A DNA stretch of 64,000 nucleotides from Leptospiraceae bacterium (GTDB lineage: Bacteria; Spirochaetota; Leptospiria; Turneriellales; Turneriellaceae), in contig JANWWS010000013.1 in assembly GCA_025055765.1 (NCBI GenBank), forward strand, positions 248,001-312,000, given 5' to 3'. The notes under the pieces are model-generated. The model worked only from the letters and a program-made list of their open reading frames with translations. It ran no database searches and was not told the origin of the DNA. Shown here piece by piece: positions 6,949 to 16,751 of the stretch; position 1 is the stretch's first letter; the number at the start of each line of letters is the position of its first letter. Made by a program: the position numbers and the translations under genes.

Positions 6949-9843
6949 ATGAATCGGCTTTTCCTAGTCGTAACTCTCATACTATTCCTATTAGGGGCTT
7001 GCCGCCAAGCTGATCTAGGCCATCCCTACGAAGAAGACCTTTTTCGGGTAGCCGAGGGAAAATATATTGTAAAAATTATCGCAAAAGGATTTATCCCTCC
7101 TGATGAAATCGTGCTTCGCCTAGAAAACGGCGAAGAACTCGCCATTAACAAAGACGGTGTCCATTTTTTTAAAACAAAATTCCACCAAGGCGAGTCCTTT
7201 TCCCTTTCCATAGCTCGCTCCCAGCTTAGCGATCGCTGCCTGCCTCCTACGCTCTCGGGTAGCTTTGCTGATCGCGATTATGAACTTACTCTCGATTGCC
7301 GCTTTCGGCTAACAGAAATTATCCCTCGAGAGGGAGCCACGGAGGTTGAATTATTGCCCATCATACATTTACGCTTTAGCCAGCAGCTGGATCCCACAAG
7401 CCTTGTCGTGCAAGATAGAAACGGCCCCTGCTATGGTAGTGTGCAACTAAGCGCCGATGGCTTTCGAAATTGTGTAGGCTTTTCTCTCTATAGTCTCTCT
7501 CTAGATAAAAGGAGTTTGGGCCTTAGGCTCAGCGAATATCTTGAAGGTAAAAAAAACTATCACCTGAGGCTTTCACCCTCCCTGCGCAGTGTACGTAAAG
7601 AAAGACTTCCTTTTTTTGAAACAAAGTTTACAACCACTCAGGGATTTTTTACCCGTGTGAGGGGGGGCACTATCGATGAAATTTTTTTTCTCGATCGCCA
7701 TAGTGGTCTAAGCCCAGTGAATTACTCTGCAAATGTTAAGATTTTGAAAATGCCCGGTGATAGAGTTTTCGTGGCTAATGTAGGGGCTGTCGGACTACAT
7801 AAGGTGCGGCGTCTTGCCATGCTTTTAGCGGATCAAAGCCTTGACCCATCCTTTCATCCCGGGGAGGGACCCAATGGCACTGTCTATGCCATGGCCCGCC
7901 AAAAAGATGGGAAGATCCTCATCGCTGGTGATTTCACCCAATATGACGGTGTACCTCGCCATCGTATTGCTCGACTTAACCCCGATGGCTCTTTAGATAC
8001 TACGTTTGATCCCCAAGGTGGTGCTGATGGCCTGATCCGGGCCCTCCTTATCCAAGAAGATGGCAAAATCCTCGTGGGTGGGCATTTCTCCCAAGTTAAC
8101 GGCCTGCCGAGAAGTCGCCTGGCACGGTTTTTCCCCGACGGCAGAGTCGACAGGGACTTTCATGTTGTGCTAGGTGGTCATCCCTGGTCCCTATCGGTAC
8201 AGGCCCTTGCTCTCGATCCCGACGGGAAAATCCTAATTGGGGGAAACTTTTTGTCCTGCCAGGGTTACTCGCACTGGAATTTAGCTCGTCTCTATGTAGA
8301 TGGCCGTGTCGATACCTCGTTCAATCCCCCAACAATAAGTGGTTCTGTTTATGCCCTTGGCGTGCAAAAAGATAGAAAGATCTTGGTAGGTGGCTCTTTC
8401 ACAAGTCCACAAAATAATCTTACTCGCTTAAACCCTGATGGCTCCCTCGACACCGGTTTTAGCCTAGGCAGTGGGTTTAGTGCATGGGTGCAGAGCATTG
8501 CTATCGATACTGAGAATCATATCTTCGTCGGAGGTAATTTTGCATCCTATAATGGCTTTTCCGTACCATATTTTACACGACTGAGAGCCGATGGTAGTCT
8601 AGATCATGCTTTCCATACAGGAAGTGGCCCTGATGGTTCTGTTTACTCGATCCATGTAGAACCAAATGGCAGTATTTTGCTCAGTGGCTCCTTTGCAAGT
8701 TACAACAATGAGCCCAGAAGACACTTGGTTAGACTCACGCCCCAAGGTAACCCCGATCCCAGTTACCCGGCTTTTGTCTCCCTCACAGGTGCAAGTGGAA
8801 GCATTAATTCTGTTGTTGTCCAAAGCGATGGCAAAATCCTTGTGGCAGGTGACTTCACTACCTTTCACGGGCAAAGCCGTAACCGCATAGCCAGGCTTTT
8901 ACCTAATGGCCCGCTTGACCCTAGTTTTGATCCGGGCCTAGGTGCAAGTGGAGCAATATACGATCTTCTTGTGCAAACTGATGGCAAGATCCTCGTTGCC
9001 GGTGCCTTTACCAGTTTTGGGGGCTCTCCCCGCAACCGTATTGCACGGCTGAACCACAATGGCTCTCTCGATAGCTCTTTTAACCCAGGCTCCGGTGCGA
9101 ATAATACAATATATGCTCTTGCCTTAAGCCCAGACAATAAGATCTATATAGCAGGTAATTTTACCACCTACCAAGGCGAGGCAAGAAACCGAATCGCTCG
9201 ACTTAACAGCGATGGGAGTCTTGACACAACCTTTAACCCGGGTTCAGGAGCAGACTATTATATCTCGCGTCTTCTTCTGCACAGTGGGGGGAAGATTTTA
9301 ATTACTGGGCGTTTTACTACATATAATGGCATCTCAAGAAATGGGATCGCGCAGCTTAATCCAGATGGCTCTCTTGATAGTTCCTTTGATCCACTCTCAG
9401 GACTAGGAGGACATTGGTTTTCTGGTGGTAAAGCGCTTGCCCGCGATAGTGAGGGAAGGATTCTTGTTGCCGGCTGCTTTGCTTCTTATCAAGGCCATCA
9501 TCGCAAAAATTTAGTGAGAATACTTCCTACCGGTAGCATCGATCATAGCTTTGAAGCCCACCCAGATCCCACCACATGTGTCGATGCCGTAGCCATCCAA
9601 GCCGATGGCAAAATACTTGTGGCAGGCTCCTTTTCCTCTTTCGAGGGAATTCCTTTACGAGGTCTTGTACGGCTAAACCCGAATGGCCGTCTTGACCCCG
9701 AATTCCATCCTGGCCTTGGGCTTTTGTCCATGGGTCCTGGTTACACCCTCGCCCTACAGCCTAATGGGCAGATTCTCGTAGGTGGATTTCTTAGCGCTTA
9801 CGATAATTTCTTCATAGGTGGTTTAGTGAGAATTAATCCATAA
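6949..9843 (+). CDS. Large lipoprotein with delta-60 (DUF5122) repeats
   Basis: A 964-residue surface or periplasmic lipoprotein. The signal peptide ends in LLGAC with Cys18 as the lipid site. Residues about 120-160 resemble a bacterial Ig-like (SbsA/Big_5) strand pattern (IPREGATEVELLPIIHLRFS). From about residue 290 to the end run twelve full and one partial delta-60 repeats, each built around DGKILVGG-F and RIARLNPDGSLD-SF-PG. Such repeats are expected to form beta-propeller blades; twelve to thirteen would make two propellers. The function of this family is poorly known; binding to other proteins or surface polymers is a fair guess. The gene appears monocistronic. Confidence 0.85.
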   Translation: MNRLFLVVTLILFLLGACRQADLGHPYEEDLFRVAEGKYIVKIIAKGFIPPDEIVLRLENGEELAINKDGVHFFKTKFHQGESFSLSIARSQLSDRCLPPTLSGSFADRDYELTLDCRFRLTEIIPREGATEVELLPIIHLRFSQQLDPTSLVVQDRNGPCYGSVQLSADGFRNCVGFSLYSLSLDKRSLGLRLSEYLEGKKNYHLRLSPSLRSVRKERLPFFETKFTTTQGFFTRVRGGTIDEIFFLDRHSGLSPVNYSANVKILKMPGDRVFVANVGAVGLHKVRRLAMLLADQSLDPSFHPGEGPNGTVYAMARQKDGKILIAGDFTQYDGVPRHRIARLNPDGSLDTTFDPQGGADGLIRALLIQEDGKILVGGHFSQVNGLPRSRLARFFPDGRVDRDFHVVLGGHPWSLSVQALALDPDGKILIGGNFLSCQGYSHWNLARLYVDGRVDTSFNPPTISGSVYALGVQKDRKILVGGSFTSPQNNLTRLNPDGSLDTGFSLGSGFSAWVQSIAIDTENHIFVGGNFASYNGFSVPYFTRLRADGSLDHAFHTGSGPDGSVYSIHVEPNGSILLSGSFASYNNEPRRHLVRLTPQGNPDPSYPAFVSLTGASGSINSVVVQSDGKILVAGDFTTFHGQSRNRIARLLPNGPLDPSFDPGLGASGAIYDLLVQTDGKILVAGAFTSFGGSPRNRIARLNHNGSLDSSFNPGSGANNTIYALALSPDNKIYIAGNFTTYQGEARNRIARLNSDGSLDTTFNPGSGADYYISRLLLHSGGKILITGRFTTYNGISRNGIAQLNPDGSLDSSFDPLSGLGGHWFSGGKALARDSEGRILVAGCFASYQGHHRKNLVRILPTGSIDHSFEAHPDPTTCVDAVAIQADGKILVAGSFSSFEGIPLRGLVRLNPNGRLDPEFHPGLGLLSMGPGYTLALQPNGQILVGGFLSAYDNFFIGGLVRINP
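7825..9843 (+). repeat. Tandem delta-60 coding repeats, about 150-165 bases each
   Basis: Thirteen tandem units (the last partial) encode the core DGKILVAG-F-NRIARLNPDGSLD-SF-PGSGA. Units 7-9 are the closest to consensus; units 2-6 and 10-13 have drifted and contain small insertions. The divergence shows old duplication rather than recent expansion, and no frameshift was seen. Long open frames on the opposite strand here are by-products of the repeat. Confidence 0.8.
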
Positions 9844-9893
9844 GGTGGTTTTTGTGCACCTCAAAGTTTGCGCTAGGCTTTTGTTCATTTTTC

Positions 9894-9921
9894 TTGACAG
9901 CTTTTGTGGGTTTGCTATATT
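9894..9921 (+). promoter_or_regulatory. Sigma-70-type promoter of clpC
   Basis: TTGACA (9894-9899), a 16-base spacer and TATATT (9916-9921) make a near-consensus promoter. The ATG of clpC is at 9933, so the leader would be about five bases, with only AAGGG directly before the ATG. No CIRCE element or CtsR-type repeat was seen, so heat-shock control by those repressors is not supported. Confidence 0.7.
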
Positions 9922-9932
9922 GAAAGCAAGGG

Positions 9933-12503
9933 ATGTTTGATTTTACCAACAGAGTAAAAAGAATCATTAACGAGCTTGCCCCACGGGAAGCAAAGCGGCT
10001 GGGCCATGACTACATTGGCCCCGAACATATCCTCTTGGGTTTGCTACGCGCCAACGATTCTGTGGCAATCAAAATGCTCAGCAACCTTGGTGTCGATCTC
10101 AATGACCTGCGCAGGGAAGTAGAGAGGCGCTGCGAGGCCGATGGGGCTACTTTGGTCATCGATCCTGCGAGCAAAGACCGAATACAAAAAATACTTGAAT
10201 ATTCTCGGGAAGAGGCGCGCAAATTACGCCACAGCTACATCGGTTCAGAGCATATTTTACTTGCTCTTTTGCGCGACCAAAATTCTATTGCGGCACAAGC
10301 ACTAGGTGCCTTCTCCATCACCTACCAGGTGATCCGTAACGAAATCAATAATACCTTAGGCACGGGTCAGGCCAGGCAAACCCAACAGCCACCGCGCAAG
10401 GAACCAGCCAAAACCCCTATGCTCGATGAATACGCGCGCAATCTCACCAAAATGGCCGAGCAAAACCAAACTGACCCCGTAATTGGACGAGATAGGGAAA
10501 TTGAAAGAGTGATACAAATTCTCTCGCGTAAAACAAAAAACAATCCCATCTTAATTGGGGAAGCAGGGGTGGGCAAGACAGCTATTGTAGAAGGACTTGC
10601 TCAAAGAATTGTTAAGAAAAAGGTACCTGAGGCCCTCTTGGGAAAAAGAATCTATGCCCTGGATGTAGCGGCCCTTATCGCGGGGACAAAGTATCGGGGA
10701 GAATTTGAGGACCGCATTAAGAAAATCATGCGCGAACTACAGCAAAACAAAGATGTCATTTTGTTTATTGATGAAGTCCATACCATTATTGGGGCCGGTG
10801 CGGCCGAGGGAGCTGTAGATGCCGCCAATATTCTAAAGCCAGCGTTAGCCCGAGGGGAAATCCAATGCATTGGAGCTACCACTTTGCGGGAACACAAGAA
10901 ATACATTGAAAAAGACTCGGCCCTAGAGCGACGCTTTCAAACCGTTATGGTTGAAGAGCCATCCATCCCAGATGCTATACGCATTTTAGCAGGACTAAGA
11001 CGCAGTTACGAGCGTCATCATGCTGTGCGCTACACCAAAGAAAGCATTGTAGCGGCTGTTACTCTCTCGGCTCGCTACATCAACGGACGCTATTTACCTG
11101 ATAAGGCCATTGATCTCATAGATGAGGCGGGAGCACGAGCTAGGCTTACGAGCGTGGCTGTCCCCGAAGAAATTAAGAAATTGGAGCAGGAAATAGTGCG
11201 CCTTACCCGGGAAAAAAACGAGATGGTGCGCACCCAGGAGTACGAAAAGGCAGCTAAGTTAAGGGACCAAATTGTGCAGATTGAGCAGGAACTTGCTATA
11301 AAAATGGAGGAATGGCGTTCCCAGCAAAGAGAAAAACCTCTCTTTATTACCGCTCGTGATATTGAGGAAATTGTCTCCCAGTGGACTGGCATCCCCGTTG
11401 GGCAGCTCAGTGAAATCGACACCCAACGGCTACTCGAAATGGAAAAAGCTTTGGCAAAACGCGTCGTTGGTCAAAAAGCGGCTATTGAACAAATAGCAAG
11501 AGCCGTGCGGCGCTCACGAGCTGGTCTAAAATCGCCGCGGCGTCCCATTGGCTCTTTTATCTTTTTAGGACCTACAGGTGTAGGCAAAACAGAAGTAGCC
11601 AAGGCTCTTGCAGAATTTCTTTTTGGTAAGGATGATGCTCTCGTTCGCTTTGACATGAGCGAATTTATGGAGCCTCATTCTGTTTCTAAATTCATTGGCT
11701 CCCCTCCTGGCTATGTGGGCTATGACGAGGGCGGGCAACTTACCGAAGCCGTGCGCCGAAAGCCCCATTCTATTGTCTTATTTGATGAAATTGAAAAAGC
11801 CCATCATGACATCCAAAACATCTTGCTGCAGATTTTAGACGAAGGGGCCCTTACAGATAACATGGGCAGAAGGGTCAGCTTTAAAGAAACCATCATTATC
11901 ATGACTTCCAACATAGGTGCAAGACTTCTGCAGAAGGGGGGTAAGCTAGGATTTGCCGAAGAACAACGTAAAAATGATTCCAAGCGAGAACAAGTTTTAG
12001 AAGAATTAAAACGCTTTTTCTCACCTGAATTTCTGAACCGGGTAGATGAAATTATTATCTTTGATTATTTGCGCCGCGAAGAAGTAGAAGCCATTGTCGA
12101 CCTAATTTTAACCGAAATGAACCGTAACTCCCTTACTAAGGGAATATACACCTCGCTAGACAAAAATGTGAAAACTTATCTCGCTGAAAAAGGATATGAT
12201 GAAAAATTTGGCGCAAGGCCATTGAGAAGGCTTATCCAAAGAGAGGTTGAAGATAAGATAGCCGAGCTTGTACTAGCGGGCAAGATAAATACCCCCTGCG
12301 AAGTAAAGGTTTCTTTAAAAAATAATAAGCTTCATTTTAGGACGAGAAAACTAGAAGAAGAAAAATTACAAAAGCTTAAAGAAAAATATCAAGTGCCTGA
12401 TCAAAGCGAAGAGGATTTCTGGTCTAATGATGAGGACGAAGGCCTTTTTGAAGACCATGAGGAAAATGAATTAAACAACCCACCCATGTCGCTTATGCGC
12501 TAA
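9933..12503 (+). CDS. clpC: ATP-dependent Clp protease ATPase subunit ClpC
   Basis: An 856-residue AAA+ unfoldase that feeds proteins to ClpP. Two N-terminal Clp repeats (residues about 5-145) bind adaptors. The first AAA+ domain has GEAGVGKT and [12 protein letters not shown]; the UVR/middle region ([12 protein letters not shown], about 430-445) marks it as ClpC rather than ClpA or ClpB; the second AAA+ domain has [14 protein letters not shown] and [10 protein letters not shown] ClpP-binding LGF loop lies in GGKLGFAEE. The acidic C-terminal tail (about 825-850) is unusual in its length. It heads a transcript that continues into rsmH two bases later. No ClpP gene is nearby. Confidence 0.96.
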   Translation: MFDFTNRVKRIINELAPREAKRLGHDYIGPEHILLGLLRANDSVAIKMLSNLGVDLNDLRREVERRCEADGATLVIDPASKDRIQKILEYSREEARKLRHSYIGSEHILLALLRDQNSIAAQALGAFSITYQVIRNEINNTLGTGQARQTQQPPRKEPAKTPMLDEYARNLTKMAEQNQTDPVIGRDREIERVIQILSRKTKNNPILIGEAGVGKTAIVEGLAQRIVKKKVPEALLGKRIYALDVAALIAGTKYRGEFEDRIKKIMRELQQNKDVILFIDEVHTIIGAGAAEGAVDAANILKPALARGEIQCIGATTLREHKKYIEKDSALERRFQTVMVEEPSIPDAIRILAGLRRSYERHHAVRYTKESIVAAVTLSARYINGRYLPDKAIDLIDEAGARARLTSVAVPEEIKKLEQEIVRLTREKNEMVRTQEYEKAAKLRDQIVQIEQELAIKMEEWRSQQREKPLFITARDIEEIVSQWTGIPVGQLSEIDTQRLLEMEKALAKRVVGQKAAIEQIARAVRRSRAGLKSPRRPIGSFIFLGPTGVGKTEVAKALAEFLFGKDDALVRFDMSEFMEPHSVSKFIGSPPGYVGYDEGGQLTEAVRRKPHSIVLFDEIEKAHHDIQNILLQILDEGALTDNMGRRVSFKETIIIMTSNIGARLLQKGGKLGFAEEQRKNDSKREQVLEELKRFFSPEFLNRVDEIIIFDYLRREEVEAIVDLILTEMNRNSLTKGIYTSLDKNVKTYLAEKGYDEKFGARPLRRLIQREVEDKIAELVLAGKINTPCEVKVSLKNNKLHFRTRKLEEEKLQKLKEKYQVPDQSEEDFWSNDEDEGLFEDHEENELNNPPMSLMR

Positions 12504-12505
12504 TC

Positions 12506-13438
12506 TTGGAACATTCAAGTGTTTTATTAGAACCATTTCTCTTTTATAGCCAAGAAATCGAACCTCGGCGCATGTGGGATGCCACACTAGGCCTGGCAGG
12601 CCACAGTCTGGCACTTGCCCAACTTTGTCCCAATCTTTATGTCTACGGCTCAGATCTCGACGCGGAGCTTCTGCAATTGGCTGCCGAAAGAATTGAAAAA
12701 GCCAAATTGCAAAATCGCTTTTTTCTTAAAAAAGCCAATTTCGCCGAGGATCCTTTTGCCAAAGAGGCCCCCTTTGATATTATCTTACTTGATCTCGGCA
12801 TCTCCTCGTTTCACTTGGATTACTTTGAGAGAGGTTTCTCTTTTCGCCAAAACGCTAAACTTGATATGCGCCTAGACCCCTCCACGGGAAATCCCTTATA
12901 TGATTGGCTCAACAAAGCCTCTCTTGAAGAAATTAGCCAAGTTTTAAGAAACTATGGTGAAGAGCCATATGCCCGACCCATTGCCCAAGAAATCTTGCGT
13001 GAGCGCACAAAAAATCCTCTTTTGACCTCAGGACAACTTAGGCAAATTGTAGAGAAGGTCTATGCACAAAAAAAAGTCCCTCACAAAAAAAGACATGTTT
13101 TGCGCCACCCCGCGGTGCGCACCTTTCAGGCATTGCGCATTTTCATAAATCACGAAATCGAAAATTTGGAAAAGGCCCTTTCTTTTTTACCAGAAAGACT
13201 CTCCCAGAGAGGTCGACTTTTTATTATAAGCTTCCATTCTCTAGAAGATAGGGTTGTGAAAAAAGCATTTTCCGAGAAAGTAAGAATTTTCTTAAAAGAC
13301 CCCTTGCGCAAAAGCAACTTTGTCGCAGGCAACTTTCGTCTTCTAACACCAAAGCCCATCAGGCCGAGCGCAATAGAAATCCGCCATAACCCCCGCTCAC
13401 GCTCAGCCAAAATGCGGATCTTGGAGAAAATTACGTGA
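12506..13438 (+). CDS. rsmH: 16S rRNA m4C1402 methyltransferase RsmH (MraW)
   Basis: RsmH N4-methylates C1402 of 16S rRNA at the ribosomal decoding centre, using S-adenosylmethionine. The N-terminus EHSSVLLEP matches the family H-x-SVLL start, which supports the TTG at 12506, two bases after the clpC stop. The SAM motif is degenerate (DATLGLAGHS), followed by GSDLD, ILLDLGISS, the GFSFR and LDMRLD segments, and RTFQALRIFIN. Length (310) is typical. RsmH usually opens the division/cell-wall cluster; here it follows clpC and is not joined to ftsI or murE, though mraY lies alone at 57.5 kb. Confidence 0.93.
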   Translation: MEHSSVLLEPFLFYSQEIEPRRMWDATLGLAGHSLALAQLCPNLYVYGSDLDAELLQLAAERIEKAKLQNRFFLKKANFAEDPFAKEAPFDIILLDLGISSFHLDYFERGFSFRQNAKLDMRLDPSTGNPLYDWLNKASLEEISQVLRNYGEEPYARPIAQEILRERTKNPLLTSGQLRQIVEKVYAQKKVPHKKRHVLRHPAVRTFQALRIFINHEIENLEKALSFLPERLSQRGRLFIISFHSLEDRVVKKAFSEKVRIFLKDPLRKSNFVAGNFRLLTPKPIRPSAIEIRHNPRSRSAKMRILEKIT

Positions 13439-14169
13439 GTTTAACTTTTTCCATTTTCTTTTTTTTTAAAATACTATTGGTCATTCCCATTTCTTTTAAC
13501 CATGAAGGAAAACCGGTCGTACAACCAAAAGATATTCCCAATCCCTACCATCTCTCTTTGGAAGATATGGCTCATGTGCCACTTATATTGGAAAGCCTGG
13601 CAAGAGCAGGCCGCATAGATGAGAGAAAACGCGTGCTTTATTCAGCTATCCGCTTTCCCTGCCATGAGTTAAAACCCAAAGAAACGCAAAAACTTTGTTT
13701 AAGCCAAAAAGCGCAAATTTTAAAGAAAGCTCATAGAGAGCTTTCACGCACAAGTGTGTGGCAGGCTGATGAGATTTTTTACCAAGTTGAGCAAAGCTAT
13801 ATTTATATTAATTTCCCAATTCGCTTAAAGCTAATCTTCGCCGAACCATTACATAAACTTACTCGAGAAGAAAGCCAAGCAAGTAGCGAAGTTTACATGT
13901 ACACATCTTCCCTAAAATTAAAGCTAATTATTGAAAAAAAAGCTCCCTCTACCATATCTGCGGAGGAGTTCCCTAAGTATATGCTCTCTCGCCTAAACCT
14001 TCAAGGAAGAGCCTATAAGCTCATCTCGGCAAGACAAGACTCTCACATAGAAGAATATCGCCTACAACTCGAGGGTACCAAATCTCATATAGCTTTTTTT
14101 CGCCGCCATGAACTCTTTGTTTTTCTCATCTATGAGGGAGCTCCTCTACAATGGTACTATTTAGAGTAG
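13435..14169 (+). CDS. Exported or membrane-anchored protein of unknown function
   Basis: A 244-residue protein with one N-terminal hydrophobic segment (residues 3-20, phenylalanine-rich) that is either a signal peptide or an anchor. The rest is mixed alpha/beta and lysine-rich. I recognise no domain. The GTG start overlaps the rsmH stop by four bases, so translation is probably coupled. Position after rsmH, where ftsL often sits, raises a cell-division link, but the protein is far longer than FtsL and lacks a clear coiled coil. The 3' end overlaps the convergent regulator by 13 bases. Confidence 0.65.
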   Translation: MSLTFSIFFFFKILLVIPISFNHEGKPVVQPKDIPNPYHLSLEDMAHVPLILESLARAGRIDERKRVLYSAIRFPCHELKPKETQKLCLSQKAQILKKAHRELSRTSVWQADEIFYQVEQSYIYINFPIRLKLIFAEPLHKLTREESQASSEVYMYTSSLKLKLIIEKKAPSTISAEEFPKYMLSRLNLQGRAYKLISARQDSHIEEYRLQLEGTKSHIAFFRRHELFVFLIYEGAPLQWYYLE

Positions 14170-15059
14170 GATAACTTTTTTGTTAAGGTTACACTATTGC
14201 CTTTCTCGTTGTAGTATACTTCATCCATGTTAATGCGGGTAATAAAAATCCCACGCCCACTGAGACTTTCTAAATTTTTTTCATCTAAGGGGGAGGGGAT
14301 TTTGCTTACATCAAACCCTGGCCCTTCATCTGTTATAGTAAAAGTAAGTTTGTCATTAGCATATTGATACGAAAAGACAATCTTTCTATCGCGGTAGGGA
14401 GGCATCTGTGCCCTTTCTTGTAGAAACTTATGATAATCTAGGGTTTTTTCTAAGATCTCTTTTTTGGTCTGATAATCAATTTCAAGATTGCCATGCTCCA
14501 TCGAGTTTACGAGCATTTCATACAAGCACAGGCGCAAAGATAAGAGTGTTCTCTTATCTACTCCAGGAAAACGTTTGAGCATATTAAGTACTTCATTTAA
14601 GAAAGGATTTAAAATTAAAAAATCGGTAGGTAGCACAAAGGTTCTTTTCTCTTCAGCGAGGTTTTCAATTAAATTAAATTCAGCAAGAGAGCTTGTGGTC
14701 ATGGAAAAGTATTTTTCCATCACAAGCGCCACATCTTCTACACTAAAGGGTTTTGCTAAAAAATCCATAGCACCCTGCCTTATGGCAGAGATAGCCTGCT
14801 CTACGGTAGGCTTATAGGACATAGCAATAATGAGTGCATTAGGCTGTTTTCGCTTAAGCTCTTCGATTACAGACACCCCACTTTTACCATTATTATCAAT
14901 TTCCGTGAAGATTAAATCGTATTCATGCTCTAAACATCGCTCTAAGGCTTCTTTGGCATCCTTGGCACCATGGCTTTCCAACTTTTGAGACAATAATTCC
15001 TGCAAAATTTCCGTCGTTGCCTCATCCGAATCTAAAATCAAGGCCTTAGCCTTAGGCAT
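14157..15059 (-). CDS. Receiver domain fused to a serine-kinase-like ATPase, phospho-site Asp replaced by Glu
   Basis: A 300-residue signalling protein. Residues 1-115 form a response-regulator receiver: D10/D12 of the acidic pocket, S81 and K103 are kept, but the phospho-accepting Asp is Glu53 (FTEID). Residues about 145-300 form a HATPase_c domain with EMLVNSMEHGN (N box), TDEGPGFD and SGRG, as in RsbW-type anti-sigma kinases. Such proteins usually join a phosphorelay to partner switching with an anti-sigma antagonist. Glu at the phospho-site may hold the receiver in an active-like state. It is last in a minus-strand run with the MBL hydrolase and a lipoprotein; a TTGACA (15094-15089) upstream may give it its own promoter. 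Confidence 0.85.
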   Translation of the reverse strand: MPKAKALILDSDEATTEILQELLSQKLESHGAKDAKEALERCLEHEYDLIFTEIDNNGKSGVSVIEELKRKQPNALIIAMSYKPTVEQAISAIRQGAMDFLAKPFSVEDVALVMEKYFSMTTSSLAEFNLIENLAEEKRTFVLPTDFLILNPFLNEVLNMLKRFPGVDKRTLLSLRLCLYEMLVNSMEHGNLEIDYQTKKEILEKTLDYHKFLQERAQMPPYRDRKIVFSYQYANDKLTFTITDEGPGFDVSKIPSPLDEKNLESLSGRGIFITRINMDEVYYNEKGNSVTLTKKLSYSK

Positions 15060-15089
15060 ACTTGTAGAGGGCCAGAGTGAGCTATAATG

Positions 15090-15938
15090 TCAAGACTTTT
15101 CAAAAGGTCTAACGAGCAAGATTGTCTTTGCCCATAATTCTTCAGGAAGTTTTTTTTTCACAAATTCTTCGATTTGGCTAGGCGTATATCTTTTGGAAAA
15201 ATGCGTTAGAATAAGTTGTTTATTTTGAAAGCATGAGGCGTAAGTCGCAATTTCATCAAGATGTACATGCCCCCATTTTCTTGCTATCTCGACTGGTTTT
15301 TTCTCATCAATATAGGTACATTCCAACAAGAGAATTTCCGTTTTTTGTACTAAGGGATTTTGGGTCACAAATTCAATGGTGGTGTCCCCAGAAAAACAAA
15401 AGAGAGGGGTTTCTTGAATATCAAAAATCCTCTCCCCTTTTTCTTTTAACTCACGGATTTTCTCGCCAGGCAAGTTAAGAAACTCTTGCTTTAATTTTCT
15501 TGTTTCCTTCACTAAGACATAACCTAGAGCACAGATGCGATGATGGGCCAAAAGTGGCCTAATATAGTAGTTTTGACGTACCTCTATCTTGTCGCCTGGC
15601 TCAACTGGTATAAGATTTATGGTATACGAGAAATCTTCAATTTTATGCCAGAGTTCTAGAATCTGCCTTAAGGGTTCTAGAATTTGTTTAGGTACATAAA
15701 CTTCCCCGCTGTCAAGATGTTTCAGTGACCTTTGGCTAAAATAATAAGGAAGACCACTCGCGTGGTCTAGATGTCCATGTGTGAGAAAGACGCGACTAAT
15801 ATCAATAAGCTCCTCAGGGCAACGCCCAAAATCAAAAGCAAGCTGAAATTCAGGAAGAATATAGCATGATTCTATACCCCCAAGTCCTATAGCCTTTAAG
15901 TGAAAATGGCCTAAGAAGAGCTCAGTCATGCACATCAC
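15090..15938 (-). CDS. RNase Z-like metallo-beta-lactamase-fold hydrolase
   Basis: A 282-residue zinc hydrolase with the marks of the RNase Z branch: HGHLDH (about 54-59) for metals, FSGDTT, LLLECTY, the HVHLDEIA helix and LTHFSKRY near the C-terminus. RNase Z cuts the 3' trailer from tRNA precursors that lack encoded CCA, which is the case for both tRNAs in this window. The N-terminal loop is unusual (HFHLKAIGLGGIESC instead of the TGAAVPT-type start), so the assignment stays tentative. The start overlaps the stop of the upstream lipoprotein gene by 17 bases; ATGs at 15935 or 15929 are alternatives. Confidence 0.75.
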   Translation of the reverse strand: MMCMTELFLGHFHLKAIGLGGIESCYILPEFQLAFDFGRCPEELIDISRVFLTHGHLDHASGLPYYFSQRSLKHLDSGEVYVPKQILEPLRQILELWHKIEDFSYTINLIPVEPGDKIEVRQNYYIRPLLAHHRICALGYVLVKETRKLKQEFLNLPGEKIRELKEKGERIFDIQETPLFCFSGDTTIEFVTQNPLVQKTEILLLECTYIDEKKPVEIARKWGHVHLDEIATYASCFQNKQLILTHFSKRYTPSQIEEFVKKKLPEELWAKTILLVRPFEKS

Positions 15939-16668
15939 TTAGACTAAGCAATTTTTTCTCTTTCAAAATTAAATCTTTTTGCTTAAAGTGGAGCACTATC
16001 TTGCAGCGTAGGGGAAAGCGTGGATCTTCTTTTTCGGCAATGACCTCGTAGCTATAGTGGCGCTCCGCGAGGTATTTTTTAAGAATGTCAATCACTTGCA
16101 TGAGCTCAGGAAAATAATAAGTGCGCAGCGGGAAAAAATTTCCTTGTAAGGCTGCTAATTTTTCTTCAGTAAGGCCATTTGGTTTTGAGCTTTCTATTAA
16201 TAATAAAAATTGATAGAGACCTGTCAGATGCGCATGGTCGCAGGCATAGTAAAAGAGTTTTTTCTTTAGCTCGACAAGGGCTGCAAGTTCCGGGCTTCCC
16301 TTTTCTGGGTGAGTTTCTAATAGTAATTCACTGGCTTCGTCAATTTTTAACAAATCTCGAACGAGATATCTTTGATAGCGAATTTTAAGAGAAGTTTCTC
16401 CTTGTTGGAGCACAACCTCTCGGCTAACTTTAGGTAAATTGTCATAGCTATAGCCCTCAGGCAACGGGTAATATAGAGGCAGAGCCGATATGCTGGCAAG
16501 GGGAAGTTCCGGGGGAAAAAAGTTCCCATAGGCCAGTTGCTGCCAGGTATCCTGATCTACAAAACCATTATTCTCATGGTCTTTCGGAGAGAGATAACTT
16601 GCCCTGGGGTATTTCTTAGTGCAGGTAACCACTATGAGCAAGGAAAGGAAGAGTTTACCATATCGCAT
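15922..16668 (-). CDS. Lipoprotein of unknown function
   Basis: A 248-residue protein starting MRYGKLFLSLLIVVTCTKK, with VVTC as lipobox and Cys16 as the probable lipid site. The mature protein is charged, with a helical middle and a beta-rich end; I recognise no domain. A longer frame to 16758 exists but would bury the signal peptide, so ATG 16668 is chosen. It is divergent from the hem operon across about 150 bases that must hold both promoters. It leads the run lipoprotein - RNase Z-like - receiver/ATPase. Confidence 0.65.
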   Translation of the reverse strand: MRYGKLFLSLLIVVTCTKKYPRASYLSPKDHENNGFVDQDTWQQLAYGNFFPPELPLASISALPLYYPLPEGYSYDNLPKVSREVVLQQGETSLKIRYQRYLVRDLLKIDEASELLLETHPEKGSPELAALVELKKKLFYYACDHAHLTGLYQFLLLIESSKPNGLTEEKLAALQGNFFPLRTYYFPELMQVIDILKKYLAERHYSYEVIAEKEDPRFPLRCKIVLHFKQKDLILKEKKLLSLSDVHD

Positions 16669-16751
16669 AGTTCTTTCTGTAAGACAAAAAATACTGCGGC
16701 AACATGAATTTTCGTGAGTTTTTAAAAACGCTTTGGGCTTCGACTTTACCT

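Noticed and set aside
8599-9137. Long open frames on the minus strand inside the delta-60 gene
   Set aside because: They are antisense by-products of the repeated codons of the lipoprotein; there is no ribosome site and no domain.
9844-9893. Terminator after the delta-60 gene (AGGTG...CACCT)
   Set aside because: The stem is only about five pairs and is not followed by a T-run.
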